Notes under the pieces: generated by a model
The model's database searches: none
What the model was told of the DNA's origin: nothing
What the model saw: the letters and a program-made list of their open reading frames with translations, nothing else
Program-made: the position numbers and the translations under genes
Assembly: GCA_964404745.1 (NCBI GenBank)
Contig: CAYOLG010000001.1
Coordinates: forward strand, 1 to 64,000
Source: Pelagisphaera sp964404745
GTDB taxonomy: Bacteria; Verrucomicrobiota; Verrucomicrobiia; Opitutales; Opitutaceae
Length of the DNA stretch: 64,000 nt
Direction of reading: 5' to 3'
Shown here: positions 37,305 to 45,550 of the stretch, one piece after another
Numbering within the stretch: position 1 is the first letter of the stretch
Layout of the letters: the number at the start of each line of letters is the position of its first letter

Positions 37305-37562
37305 TTAGACTTGAGCCAGTGGTTCTATGCCGCCGCCGAGCTGTTTACAGAGGCCACGGAAAGCTCCGTCGTCGAGCTCTTCAACCGTTCGGTCCAAGTG
37401 GATCTCGAAATTGGCGGACAACTCGCCGAGCCTCGAATTTTGGATGGGTTCAAAGTCAGCGAGTAGCGTCTTTTTGGCGATCGGGTCGCCGAACAATCCA
37501 GGCATTGTCAAGGCGGCGGTCGCGAACAGAGACCTTTCTATCATTTGGCGGCGTGTCATCAT
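37305..37562 (-). CDS. Small Tat-leader protein, possibly a gene remnant
   Basis: An 85-residue open frame starting TRRQMIERSLFATAALTMPG, a convincing Tat-type leader, followed by only about 55 residues (FEIHLDRTVEELDDGAFRGL...) that match nothing I recognise. The leader type is the one used by exported enzymes in this group, so this may be a truncated gene of which only the first part survives, or a genuine small exported protein. It lies between the lactonase and the divergent MetE-like gene. Confidence 0.5.
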   Translation of the reverse strand: MMTRRQMIERSLFATAALTMPGLFGDPIAKKTLLADFEPIQNSRLGELSANFEIHLDRTVEELDDGAFRGLCKQLGGGIEPLAQV

Positions 37563-37712
37563 GGCATGGAGACGAACGCCGGGTTCGTGATCGGGTTTAA
37601 TCGGAGACTGTCAACATGGTGGTAAATCCGGGCATGCTTTGCCTGAATCGCCAGAAATGATTTGCCAGATTCGCCTAGCGTCTTGATGGAAGGTAGCGCT
37701 ACCTTAGGAAAT

Positions 37713-38723
37713 ATGTCAGAAGGCCCCAGTATAAAAACCACCACAGTTGGTTCCTTTTCCCAAATTGATTGGCTTTACACCTTGCCTAGCGAGCAGACCG
37801 TACAGGATGCGACGCGAGTGGTAATAGGGTTGCAGCGAGACGCGGGAATCGATTTGCCTACCGATGGCGAACTCTACCGTTACGACATCAGCCATCCGGA
37901 CACCAATGGGATGATCGAGTACTTCATTTCCCGCATTGGCGGGATTGATACCCGCATCGGAGTCAGCGATGCCAAGGCCTTTTCCCAGAAACAGGAGATG
38001 TCCTTTCGACGCAAGCCAGCGGGCGTGGTGAGGGAAGCGTTGACGGAGGGATCGCTCGACTTGCTGGAGGCCTGCAGTCGCTCGGCGCAAGTGGCCGGCG
38101 GACCGATGAAGTTCACGTTGACCAGTCCCTACATGCTGGCCCGTACGCTCTTGGACAATCATTACGAGTCTCTAGAAGAGCTGACTTTGGCCATTGCCCA
38201 TGTGATGGCGGAGCAAGTTTCCGAACTCCCCTGCGCTTGCGTGCAGATAGACGAGGCCAACGTTCCCGGCAGCCCTGAAAATGCGCCGATGGCCGCGGAG
38301 GCCATCAACCGCATACTGGATCAAGTCCAGGTGGAAAAGGCGGTACACTTTTGTTTCGGCAATTATGGCGGGCAGACCATACAGGCGGGCAAATGGAAGC
38401 CGCTATTGGATTTCCTCAACAGTCTGCACGCGGACCATCTCGTGATGGAATTCGCCCATCGGCCGGACGACGATCTCGAGGTTCTCAAAGATATCGACAC
38501 GCGCATCAAGCTCGGTATTGGCGTGATTGACATCAAGGTGAACCACGTCGAATCGCCGGAAGAGGTGGCGAGCCGGATTGAAAAAGCGGTGACCAAAGCC
38601 GGCCCTGATCGGGTTGCCTGGGTCCATCCCGACTGCGGATTCTGGATGCTCAAGCGATCGGTTGCCGAGCGAAAGATCGAGAATCTGGTCAAGGGCCGAG
38701 ACCTATTTCTGGGTATTGGTTAG
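37713..38723 (+). CDS. MetE C-terminal domain-like (cobalamin-independent methionine synthase fold) protein
   Basis: This 336-residue protein has only the catalytic barrel of MetE, as in archaeal-type or stand-alone homologues. KTTTVGSFSQ opens it. Zinc ligands appear as H212-F-C in VHFCFGNYGG, Glu in VMEFAHRPDD, and Cys in WVHPDCGFWML; IGVIDIKVNHVESPEEV is the conserved turn. It may transfer a methyl group from an unknown donor rather than act in methionine synthesis, since the N-terminal folate domain is missing. ATG 37713 follows AGGAAA and is preferred over in-frame starts at 37662 and 37686. Its 3' end overlaps the convergent AraC gene by 35 bases. Confidence 0.85.
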   Translation: MSEGPSIKTTTVGSFSQIDWLYTLPSEQTVQDATRVVIGLQRDAGIDLPTDGELYRYDISHPDTNGMIEYFISRIGGIDTRIGVSDAKAFSQKQEMSFRRKPAGVVREALTEGSLDLLEACSRSAQVAGGPMKFTLTSPYMLARTLLDNHYESLEELTLAIAHVMAEQVSELPCACVQIDEANVPGSPENAPMAAEAINRILDQVQVEKAVHFCFGNYGGQTIQAGKWKPLLDFLNSLHADHLVMEFAHRPDDDLEVLKDIDTRIKLGIGVIDIKVNHVESPEEVASRIEKAVTKAGPDRVAWVHPDCGFWMLKRSVAERKIENLVKGRDLFLGIG

Positions 38724-39600
38724 GATTCAGGCAAAATTGAGCGCGAAATTCGCTGGGCGAGCAGCCCGCGACGCGTTTGAAGGCTCGGTAGAAACTGGAC
38801 AAATCGCCGTACCCGCACTCAAAAGCAATTCCCGTAACCGCCCGTTGCGAGTCTTGCAGCAGCTTGCGAGCGTGCTCGATTCGGAGATCGGTGATTTTCT
38901 GTTGGCGAGAGCAGCCGGCGAGGGCTTTGAAGTGGGCAGTGAAGCTTCGAAGGCTCATGCCGAGACGGGCGGCTGCCTCTTCCAGCGACTCTTCAGTATA
39001 GAACTCCGATTCCAGTTGCTGTAGATAGTGGGACATCCGGGAAGCGGACGATAAACGGGTGTTCTTTCGTGCGGTTTCAATGGATTCGCCTTGCTGACAG
39101 AAGGTGATGAGGAGTTCCAGAGAGAGAGCCCGCAACAAGCTCAGGCTCCCCGTCTGGCGGCGAGACTGCTCCGCCATCATGCGTCTCAGAAGAGGCCTTA
39201 ATCGATTCGTCGGCGTCGACTGCCGCATTCGCAAAACCTCTTGAAACTGAATCCCGTCGTGGCGAGCGACATCTTCGACGAGTTCGGAGCCAATGCAGAC
39301 GATCTGGAGGGAAAGGGGGCGCTCACTATCGTCGATGAGTCGATGATACACCCCACTGGGGACTAAGAGCAGATCCAGAGGCTGTATTTCTAGAGAATTT
39401 TTTTTGGTAGCTAAGGTGCCTGCCCCGTTTATAACAGCCAATACTTTCAGGAAGGGGTGCTCGCTCCAATCCATGCGAAAATCCTGGGAGTGGTGGCTCT
39501 CTACGATAGTGATCCCGCAACTCGGGATTTCAACTTCAAGCGGCCGGCTCGATTTTGGAGGCATGGAGAGCGTTTCTAGGTCGATTTGCCAAATCTGCAA
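38689..39600 (-). CDS. AraC-family transcription regulator
   Basis: This 303-residue protein has an N-terminal cupin-like sensor (HPFLKVLAVINGAGTLATKK, LLLVPSGVYHRL) and a C-terminal double helix-turn-helix (ESLEEAAARLGMSLRSFTAHFKALAG and VTGIAFECGYGDLSSFYRAFKRVAGCSPSEFR). It probably senses a sugar and activates nearby catabolic genes. It overlaps the end of the MetE-like gene by 35 bases tail to tail. The glycosidase gene at 39746-41329 lies upstream on the same strand. An alternative ATG 36 bases downstream would also give a complete sensor. Confidence 0.92.
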   Translation of the reverse strand: MQIWQIDLETLSMPPKSSRPLEVEIPSCGITIVESHHSQDFRMDWSEHPFLKVLAVINGAGTLATKKNSLEIQPLDLLLVPSGVYHRLIDDSERPLSLQIVCIGSELVEDVARHDGIQFQEVLRMRQSTPTNRLRPLLRRMMAEQSRRQTGSLSLLRALSLELLITFCQQGESIETARKNTRLSSASRMSHYLQQLESEFYTEESLEEAAARLGMSLRSFTAHFKALAGCSRQQKITDLRIEHARKLLQDSQRAVTGIAFECGYGDLSSFYRAFKRVAGCSPSEFRAQFCLNPNQYPEIGLGP

Positions 39601-39632
39601 ATGGCAAATTGCTTCAACTTAGGCGATTAAGG

Positions 39633-39727
39633 TTAGGAAGGTAGAACAGGCCCGGTCCTTTTGGGGGAAGACCAAGATTCGCGCTCCTCGATTTGAATTA
39701 CGGAGGATCGAGCCGATCCTTCCTACC
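39633..39727. repeat. Repeat family A variant (A7)
   Basis: A longer, worn A unit: TTAGGAAGGTAGAACAGGCC at the left with an insertion, and CGGAGGATCGAGCCGATCCT then TCCTACC at the right. It lies between the AraC gene and the end of the glycosidase gene. Confidence 0.6.
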
Positions 39728-39745
39728 TCTTTGGGTCCGACATTC

Positions 39746-41329
39746 CTAGTCCAGTTGGATCGTGATATCGGCGCCGCCTTGGAATTCTGCCTGAAAGCGA
39801 ACGTATCGGCTGTCGCCCATCTGGGATTCCGTGAACTCGATACGGTCGCCGTCCTGGTTCACGCACTTGGCCCTTCGACCCGGCGGGATGAGAATCTCTC
39901 CAGCCAGTTGAGTATTCTCGCTTTCGATTTTCAACGACAGCTTTTCCTCAGACGCCTCGTAGCGATATTGGAGATTCTGGCCTGAGGCTTCGTAGGCCAC
40001 GGAAACCTCGGCATCAGCTACGTCGGCAGCCGCCCACCGAGGAGCGAGTTTGACCGACTGGAAGCGCTTGGTTTGGTCTTGTACGCCTGCCAGCCCTTCG
40101 ACCAATCCGTACAGCATAGAACTCGAGCCCCAGCCATCGGTAGGCGTCGCGTCAGGACTCGTGCTGGTATCGACTGAAGATTCGGTGCCGTCGGGAAAGT
40201 ACCACAAATAAGTCTCGTTCTTTTTGGAAATCAATTGGTGATACTTGCGCAGCGTTTCTACGCCCTCGGCCTCGAATCCGCTCTGCAGATAGGCTCTTGC
40301 CAATTCGCCTCCCACGAGTGGCATAATTCCGCCATTGCAGTAGGCTCCGCCCACGATCTTTTCATCGCCGAAAATGCCATCGGGGAAGGGCGGGTCGATC
40401 GAAAACCACTCGGCGAAAGCTTCAGTAGTTGCCAGACGATTACGGTATTCGGAAAGAATCGATCTTGCCTGTTCGATGGATGCAACGCCCCGATTGATAT
40501 TCATCGGATTGCTGAAACTCAGTTGGCTGGCTTCATCGACTCCCTCGATCGTAACCGGGGTTTCTTTGACAAAGTGAGTGTAGAAGGAGCCATTCCAGCA
40601 AACCTGGTTCATGCGCTCTTTTAGCCCCGCGGCTATGTGGAACCAATGGGCTGCCTGGCTACCCTTGTCGAGGCAGCGGTAGATCGTCGCCAATCGCGAG
40701 CAAGCTTGGCAAAACCCGCTGTTGTCGCCATGCATGATCCCCCAAAAGGTATTATCGTCGATTTGGAACTGCAGCCAATCGTGACTGCCGGCGGAATAGG
40801 CGAAATCCCATGAGTCGATGGTGTAGGGGCGTTTGACGAGCTGCCTGTCCGGATCCCAACGCCACGGGTGGCTGAAGGCATACTCGAGAGCCTTCTCGAG
40901 ATTGGGCAGAATCGATTGGATCCATTGATCGTCTCCGGTTGCTTGCCAGGCGAGAAAGGCGGCGTTGACGAAGCGGTATTCGACATCCGCTTCCACCGGA
41001 ACGCGGACGTACTTGCACCAATTCTCTCGTTCGCAAGGGACTTTCTCCGGCTGCACGGTGAAGTAATCGAATACGCGTCCGTTGCGAGCTTGAGTGTCGG
41101 CGAAATGCGTAACGGCGGAAGTGAGGTCGCTCTCAAAATAGCGAAACCCGCGCATCATGTCGGAGTGATCGCGCAACCAGACTGCTGGCGTGTCGGGAGA
41201 ACGGTAGCCTCGGATCGGTTCCCCATCGATCACCATATCCATGGTGTCCTTTTCGAGAAATGCCTGCACGCGGGGTACGAGCTCGTCGAATTCCGGCTTG
41301 CCGGTTTTGATGTAGTTTCGGTTGGACAT
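39746..41329 (-). CDS. Six-hairpin glycosidase-like protein
   Basis: A 527-residue cytoplasmic protein (no signal) with the (alpha/alpha)6 toroid pattern: AVWLRDHSDMMRGFRYFESD near residue 50, YRFVNAAFLAWQATGD, WDFAYSAGSHDWLQ, YCNGGIMPLVGGELARAYLQ near 330 and PTDGWGSSSMLYGLVEGL near 400, then a C-terminal beta domain (about 430-527). RDHSD and DGWG resemble catalytic-face motifs of clan GH-G/L-type enzymes, but I cannot assign a family. It probably cleaves an imported oligosaccharide. It is divergent from the symporter gene at 41728, with 398 bases between. Confidence 0.8.
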   Translation of the reverse strand: MSNRNYIKTGKPEFDELVPRVQAFLEKDTMDMVIDGEPIRGYRSPDTPAVWLRDHSDMMRGFRYFESDLTSAVTHFADTQARNGRVFDYFTVQPEKVPCERENWCKYVRVPVEADVEYRFVNAAFLAWQATGDDQWIQSILPNLEKALEYAFSHPWRWDPDRQLVKRPYTIDSWDFAYSAGSHDWLQFQIDDNTFWGIMHGDNSGFCQACSRLATIYRCLDKGSQAAHWFHIAAGLKERMNQVCWNGSFYTHFVKETPVTIEGVDEASQLSFSNPMNINRGVASIEQARSILSEYRNRLATTEAFAEWFSIDPPFPDGIFGDEKIVGGAYCNGGIMPLVGGELARAYLQSGFEAEGVETLRKYHQLISKKNETYLWYFPDGTESSVDTSTSPDATPTDGWGSSSMLYGLVEGLAGVQDQTKRFQSVKLAPRWAAADVADAEVSVAYEASGQNLQYRYEASEEKLSLKIESENTQLAGEILIPPGRRAKCVNQDGDRIEFTESQMGDSRYVRFQAEFQGGADITIQLD

Positions 41330-41420
41330 GGGTTTATAGCAAGAATTCGGGAAAGCTGGCGGTGGTTAGACAGAATGAATAGCGACAATCGACGAAAATT
41401 ATTGATTCCTCAGTTACGCA

Positions 41421-41530
41421 TAGGGGTCAACTCAAGCTCGCCCGGAGGTCGAGCTCCACCTTTTTTTACTCTCAACTGATGGTGGAACGCGCCGGGATGT
41501 CGCGTTTTCTTAGGCCTATGTTAAGTCATG
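41421..41530. repeat. Repeat family D copy (D2)
   Basis: GGGGTCAACTCAAGCTCGCC, then GGAGGTCGAGCTCCACC facing GGTGGAACGCGCCGGGATG, and a right end near TTAAGTCATG. Same layout as D1. It lies in the divergent gap between the glycosidase and the symporter (41330-41727), where promoters of both genes must also lie. Nothing else was recognised in that gap. Confidence 0.65.
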
Positions 41531-41727
41531 CTATCAACCCCTCCCAGGATCCAAATAGCCGAGCGTTTTACGGTATATCGAGCCGACGATTTGTTTTTGG
41601 TAGCCTTCGGTTAGTGATTGAGTGTCCCATGGGCACCCCGTTTCTTCAGCCATTGTTACTCGAATTCTCAGCGAAGCTCGCTTATGGCCCTCGCTCGGGG
41701 TAGAGTGCCTCCCTATCTTTTCACCAC

Positions 41728-43833
41728 ATGGAATTTCTCGGCCTCCACATTCTCGATATAATTGTGCTCTTCGCTTATCTGGTCATTATCATGTGGCTGG
41801 GAAAAAAGGCTGGAGAACAGAATAACGATACCGAGGACTTTTTCCTAGCAGGCCGATCGCTGGGAAAATTTTATCAGTTCTTCCTCAATTTCGGCACATC
41901 GACCAACGCCGACCAAGCCGTAGCTGTTACGAGGGAAACCTATCGCCAAGGCGTCGGTGGCATGTGGATACAGTTTTTGGTGCTTTTCGTGACGCCTTTT
42001 TATTGGTTCACGTCGCTTTGGTTTCGCCGCTCTCGCATGACGACATTGGGCGACTATTTTACAGAGCGCTTTCACAGCCGTTTCCTGGGCGGCTGTTTCG
42101 CCGTTTTCACTTTGATCATGACCTTTGTTGGCGGAGGCGTGGGCTACATGGTGGCCGGCAAGACCATGATGGCTATCACTCCTAAACCGATGGAGGTTTT
42201 GACGGTTGAAGAACGTAATGTCATTGCAGAATTCGAAGAGCTGCAGGCCTTGATCGAAATTCCGCACAGTGAAAGAACGGAAGCCCAAGAGCATCGGTAT
42301 GACATCTTGAGGCAAAAAAGCCTGAGAGGAGAACTGAAGTCCTTTTTCTCATACACGGATCCCGTGGTCTTTTACGTCGTCTACGGAATCATTGTAGCGG
42401 TTTACACGATGATGGGCGGTTTTCGGGCGGCGGCCATTACAGATTCCATTCAAGGGATTCTGATCATTCTGTTTTCGCTCATTTTGATACCTCTGGGGCT
42501 TTCGAAGCTAGGGGGCTTTGAGGGACTGCATGCCTCTGTCCCAGCCTTCAAGTTCGAGCTATTCGGCTCGGTGACTCTGAGCGAATACGGTGGTCTTACG
42601 GTATTGGCAATGTTTTGTTCCCAGCTCGTGGCTATCGTATCGGTGGCGACGATGATGCAGACGGCTGGATCCGCGACCAATGAAAATTCCGCACGCTTTG
42701 GAATTATTGGGGGCATGTTTTTAAAACGCTTCCTCATGCTTTTCTGGATACTGGCCGGCTTGATCGCCTTGGGTCTCTACGCGGGCCAGATTCATGACCC
42801 GGATTTGGCCTGGGGCTACATGAGTCGAGATTTGCTGGTGCCCGGAGCCATAGGATTAATGCTAGTGGGCATTTTGGCGGCTAACATGTCGTCGCTGGAC
42901 TCGAGTTCTGTATCCAATTCTGCTTTGTTTATCCGAAATCTTTACCAGCCTCTATTTCCGGGCCGATCTGAGGGCCACTATTTGCTTGTGGGCCGAACGG
43001 TGATCGCGATTAGCTTGCTGGGCGGGATTGGGGCGGCACTGTTCGTAGACAACCTGCTTGAGTTATTCAAGTACTTCATCTCAGTCCCGGCTATATTTGG
43101 GGCCGCAATTTGGCTGGGGTATATTTGGAGGCGTCTCACCCGCACGGCGGTAGCTATCGAAGTGTTCATTTGCTTCGCCATTTTCGCGGTCATCCCGAAT
43201 CTCTTTCTCGGTTTGGATTGGTCGCGATACAATCCGGATTTTCTGGTTCAAACGGAAGGGTACACGGAAGTTTACAAGACACCAGCCACGGAAGAGGACG
43301 TGGCTGCCGGAAGAGCATCGGTAGTCGGCGATACCGTGGAAAAGGAAGTTTTCATCGAGCCGAAGGGAATCTTCTTTGAGCGAGTTGTTAGGCAGGACCC
43401 AGAAAATCCGGAGTCGCCTCTCATTGGCCTAGGCCGATTCGAGGCGGAGCTATGGGTTCTCAGCTGGCTAGGAATCGACTTTACCAGCTTCAAGAAGTCG
43501 CAGTTGGTGGCGACCCGATTCTTCTTTGTCGCTTTTTTCCCCTTCTTTCTGCTGGCGCTTTTGTCGTTTTTCACGAAGCCGGTGAAGAAGAGCCGACTGG
43601 ATTATTTCTTTGGCAAGATTTACACGCCCATCCAAGCAACAAAGGAGGAGGACGAAAAAGCCGTGGCCCACGCGGCGGAGCATCCGGAATCCGTTAGCTA
43701 TAAGAAGCTATTCCCTGGATCGAACTGGGAGATCGCCAAGCCCGATCGTGTGGACTGGCTAGGCTTCGGAGGGAGCTGGTGCGTGGTGGGTTTGGTCATC
43801 TTGCTCCTTTGGTTGATGGTCACCATCAAGTAG
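41728..43833 (+). CDS. Sodium:solute symporter (SSS family)
   Basis: A 701-residue inner-membrane transporter with about 13-14 helices. Helix 1 is ILDIIVLFAYLVIIMWLG, then DFFLAGRSLGKFYQFFLNFGTSTNADQAV, the sodium-site GGFRAAAITDSIQGILIILF, and LVGILAANMSSLDSSSVSNSALF, the SSS signature. Long soluble inserts occur near 150-200 (ERNVIAEFEELQALIEIPHSERTEAQ) and 490-560, making it longer than ordinary SSS proteins of about 500-600 residues; such long forms are frequent in Verrucomicrobia. It probably imports a monosaccharide or uronate released by nearby enzymes. Confidence 0.93.
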   Translation: MEFLGLHILDIIVLFAYLVIIMWLGKKAGEQNNDTEDFFLAGRSLGKFYQFFLNFGTSTNADQAVAVTRETYRQGVGGMWIQFLVLFVTPFYWFTSLWFRRSRMTTLGDYFTERFHSRFLGGCFAVFTLIMTFVGGGVGYMVAGKTMMAITPKPMEVLTVEERNVIAEFEELQALIEIPHSERTEAQEHRYDILRQKSLRGELKSFFSYTDPVVFYVVYGIIVAVYTMMGGFRAAAITDSIQGILIILFSLILIPLGLSKLGGFEGLHASVPAFKFELFGSVTLSEYGGLTVLAMFCSQLVAIVSVATMMQTAGSATNENSARFGIIGGMFLKRFLMLFWILAGLIALGLYAGQIHDPDLAWGYMSRDLLVPGAIGLMLVGILAANMSSLDSSSVSNSALFIRNLYQPLFPGRSEGHYLLVGRTVIAISLLGGIGAALFVDNLLELFKYFISVPAIFGAAIWLGYIWRRLTRTAVAIEVFICFAIFAVIPNLFLGLDWSRYNPDFLVQTEGYTEVYKTPATEEDVAAGRASVVGDTVEKEVFIEPKGIFFERVVRQDPENPESPLIGLGRFEAELWVLSWLGIDFTSFKKSQLVATRFFFVAFFPFFLLALLSFFTKPVKKSRLDYFFGKIYTPIQATKEEDEKAVAHAAEHPESVSYKKLFPGSNWEIAKPDRVDWLGFGGSWCVVGLVILLLWLMVTIK

Positions 43834-43878
43834 GGAACGAGGTACGGATGGCGAGCCGAGCGGCCTATCCGAAAATTA

Positions 43879-43936
43879 GTGCAGGCATCCTGCCTGTGTA
43901 TTTTCCATCAGACACAGGCTGGAAGCCTGTGCTACT
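43879..43936. repeat. Repeat family C copy (C4)
   Basis: GTGCAGGCATCCTGCCTGTG followed by ACACAGGCTGGAAGCCTGTG and CTACTC: two palindromes in tandem between the convergent symporter and LacI genes. It could serve as a bidirectional terminator, though no T-run follows. Confidence 0.7.
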
Positions 43937-43974
43937 CCACTTGTGGGCCCGCTATGTTGAGTATTCGAGCGACC

Positions 43975-45018
43975 TCAGGCCGCGACCGTTTTTCGGGCTT
44001 TGCCCACGCTGGCGCCCTCGTTCCACTCGCCTCGAATCAAGGTTACGGCGGGGTTGTCAGTGGGGCCCAGTTGCTCGTGGGCCAGCTTCGTTTTCAGCAC
44101 GTCGATAGCGGTGGCCCCGATCTTGCGGTACCCAATGCGGACTTGAGCGATTTCGCCGCCCGTATCCAATCCCGGAGCCAAGGCGGCGAAACTGATGTCG
44201 TTGGGGACGTCGTAGCCAGCTTCTTGCAGCCATTGATAGTGCTGGGCATTGGGGCTAAGAACCACATCTGGCGTCTCCTTTGCCACCCAATCGATCAGGC
44301 CCTCTCTGTCAATTTCCTCGCTCAGTAGAGGAGTGATCCGGTTCGATTCGGGAATGTTCTTCTGGTGCCAGAGCAGATAGCTTAAATACAAGTGATTGGA
44401 GCGAATGTCTTCCGCATCGGTTAGGCAGAACCCGATTCGCTCGAATCCCTTTTCTGTCAAATTGCTGATTCCGACGTGCATTGCCTGGTAAAAATGGGGA
44501 TGCACCTGGTTGAAACCTAATCGGGCGGCTACGCCGCATGTGGCGACTCCCATAAAGTCTTCTTGAGGGAGCGAGAAGACGTCGTCCAATCCGCCAACTG
44601 GAAGAACGACCAAGCCGTGAATTCCCCGGGCCTGCAGAATTTGCACAATTCGCTGGAGACGCATGCCAGGCTCAAAGAGCCAGAAATCCTCGGTTTTGAA
44701 CCCCAAATGTTCAGCTCGCTTCACGGCCCCTTCGCGCACTAGCAGGGAACTGCTTCCCTGCTCGGCCAAGGGCTTTCTCTGTCCGTTGAGAAGGGCGATG
44801 ACGGGTTCTTCCTTGCTGATGTCTCGCTTGCGGAGATAGCGCATCAACTCAGTCAAATTGGGATCTGGGGTGTAGCCTTGTTCTTCGGCGATCCGCTTGA
44901 TACGTTCACGCGTTTGAGGAGCAACACGCGGATGGTCCCTCAAGGCCATCGACACCGTCATTCGACTGACGCCGGCAGCTTCAGCAATCGTTTTGCACGA
45001 GGGCCTGATTTTACGCAT
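43975..45018 (-). CDS. LacI-family transcription repressor
   Basis: This 347-residue protein is complete: helix-turn-helix and hinge (CKTIAEAAGVSRMTVSMALRDHPRVAPQTRERIKRIAEEQGY, about 8-50) and a periplasmic-binding-protein-like sensor with GIHGLVVLPVGG, NLTEKGFERIGFCLTD, PDVVLSPN and GYDVPNDISFAAL. It belongs to the same verrucomicrobial LacI subgroup as the broken gene at 31991. It is divergent from the TonB receptor gene with 532 bases between them, and the palindrome at 45395-45416 is a candidate binding site. Likely controls the receptor and symporter. Confidence 0.93.
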   Translation of the reverse strand: MRKIRPSCKTIAEAAGVSRMTVSMALRDHPRVAPQTRERIKRIAEEQGYTPDPNLTELMRYLRKRDISKEEPVIALLNGQRKPLAEQGSSSLLVREGAVKRAEHLGFKTEDFWLFEPGMRLQRIVQILQARGIHGLVVLPVGGLDDVFSLPQEDFMGVATCGVAARLGFNQVHPHFYQAMHVGISNLTEKGFERIGFCLTDAEDIRSNHLYLSYLLWHQKNIPESNRITPLLSEEIDREGLIDWVAKETPDVVLSPNAQHYQWLQEAGYDVPNDISFAALAPGLDTGGEIAQVRIGYRKIGATAIDVLKTKLAHEQLGPTDNPAVTLIRGEWNEGASVGKARKTVAA

Positions 45019-45550
45019 GCTCGAAAAGGTAGGGTTTGCAGTTTTCGATTGTTGGGCAGCCTGAGATAGCAGGGCTGGGCCCCGAACAACAGCTGTTTCT
45101 GATTCAAATAAAGGTTAAGGTCCTAACTAAGTCAAGATCGGTCGAAACGGATAGGCAAACAGAGTTGTCGAGATAGCCCTCCATCAATTGGATCGTCTCA
45201 CCGTCCGATGGCGGAGTATCCTGAATGCCGTGAATGAGGAATAATAAGGGTAGACCCCGACCGACTGCGTAAACTAGGTAATGCCAGGGCGACCGTCCTA
45301 AAATTCCATGAAGCCCCAAAAGGTGTCATTATGGGGTAAATGCGGGCCTAGCGATGGACGATTCGGCAGGGAATCTTGGCCTAGAAAACATAAATTTTAC
45401 GGTAATTACTGTAAAACAGCAAAAAATTCGAACGAAACGAGGTGATCCGATTTTGTAGTGGTTTGGGGCGAGCTGATTCGTTTCGCAAAACTTGTCTTAA
45501 AACCAGCTAGAATCTGCCCTTTACTTCTATCTTACAACAAATCGTCCATT
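45019..45550. other. 532-base divergent promoter region (LacI / TonB receptor)
   Basis: Contains the palindrome at 45395-45416 and the leader of the TonB receptor. No repeat family member is present, unlike most gaps here, which suggests the space is functional. Some of the stretch 45104-45319 is open on the minus strand but is not supported as a gene. Confidence 0.5.
45395..45416. promoter_or_regulatory. 22-bp palindrome upstream of the TonB receptor, candidate operator
   Basis: TTTTAC-G-GTAATTAC-T-GTAAAA: the 8-base core GTAATTAC (45402-45409) and the outer TTTTAC/GTAAAA arms are perfect; only the G45401/T45410 pair does not match. It lies 135 bases ahead of the receptor ATG, in the gap shared with the divergent LacI gene. 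The AT-rich core differs from the CG-centred operators usual for LacI proteins, so another regulator is possible. Confidence 0.55.

Noticed and set aside
40868..41479. A 203-codon plus-strand frame antisense to the six-hairpin glycosidase
   Set aside because: It is a shadow of the real gene, and continues past its start without a ribosome site or family features.
45104..45319. A 71-codon minus-strand frame containing LPLLFLIHG, reminiscent of an alpha/beta-hydrolase oxyanion segment
   Set aside because: No catalytic serine motif or continuation in any frame, and it lies in the divergent promoter region; a chance match is more likely.
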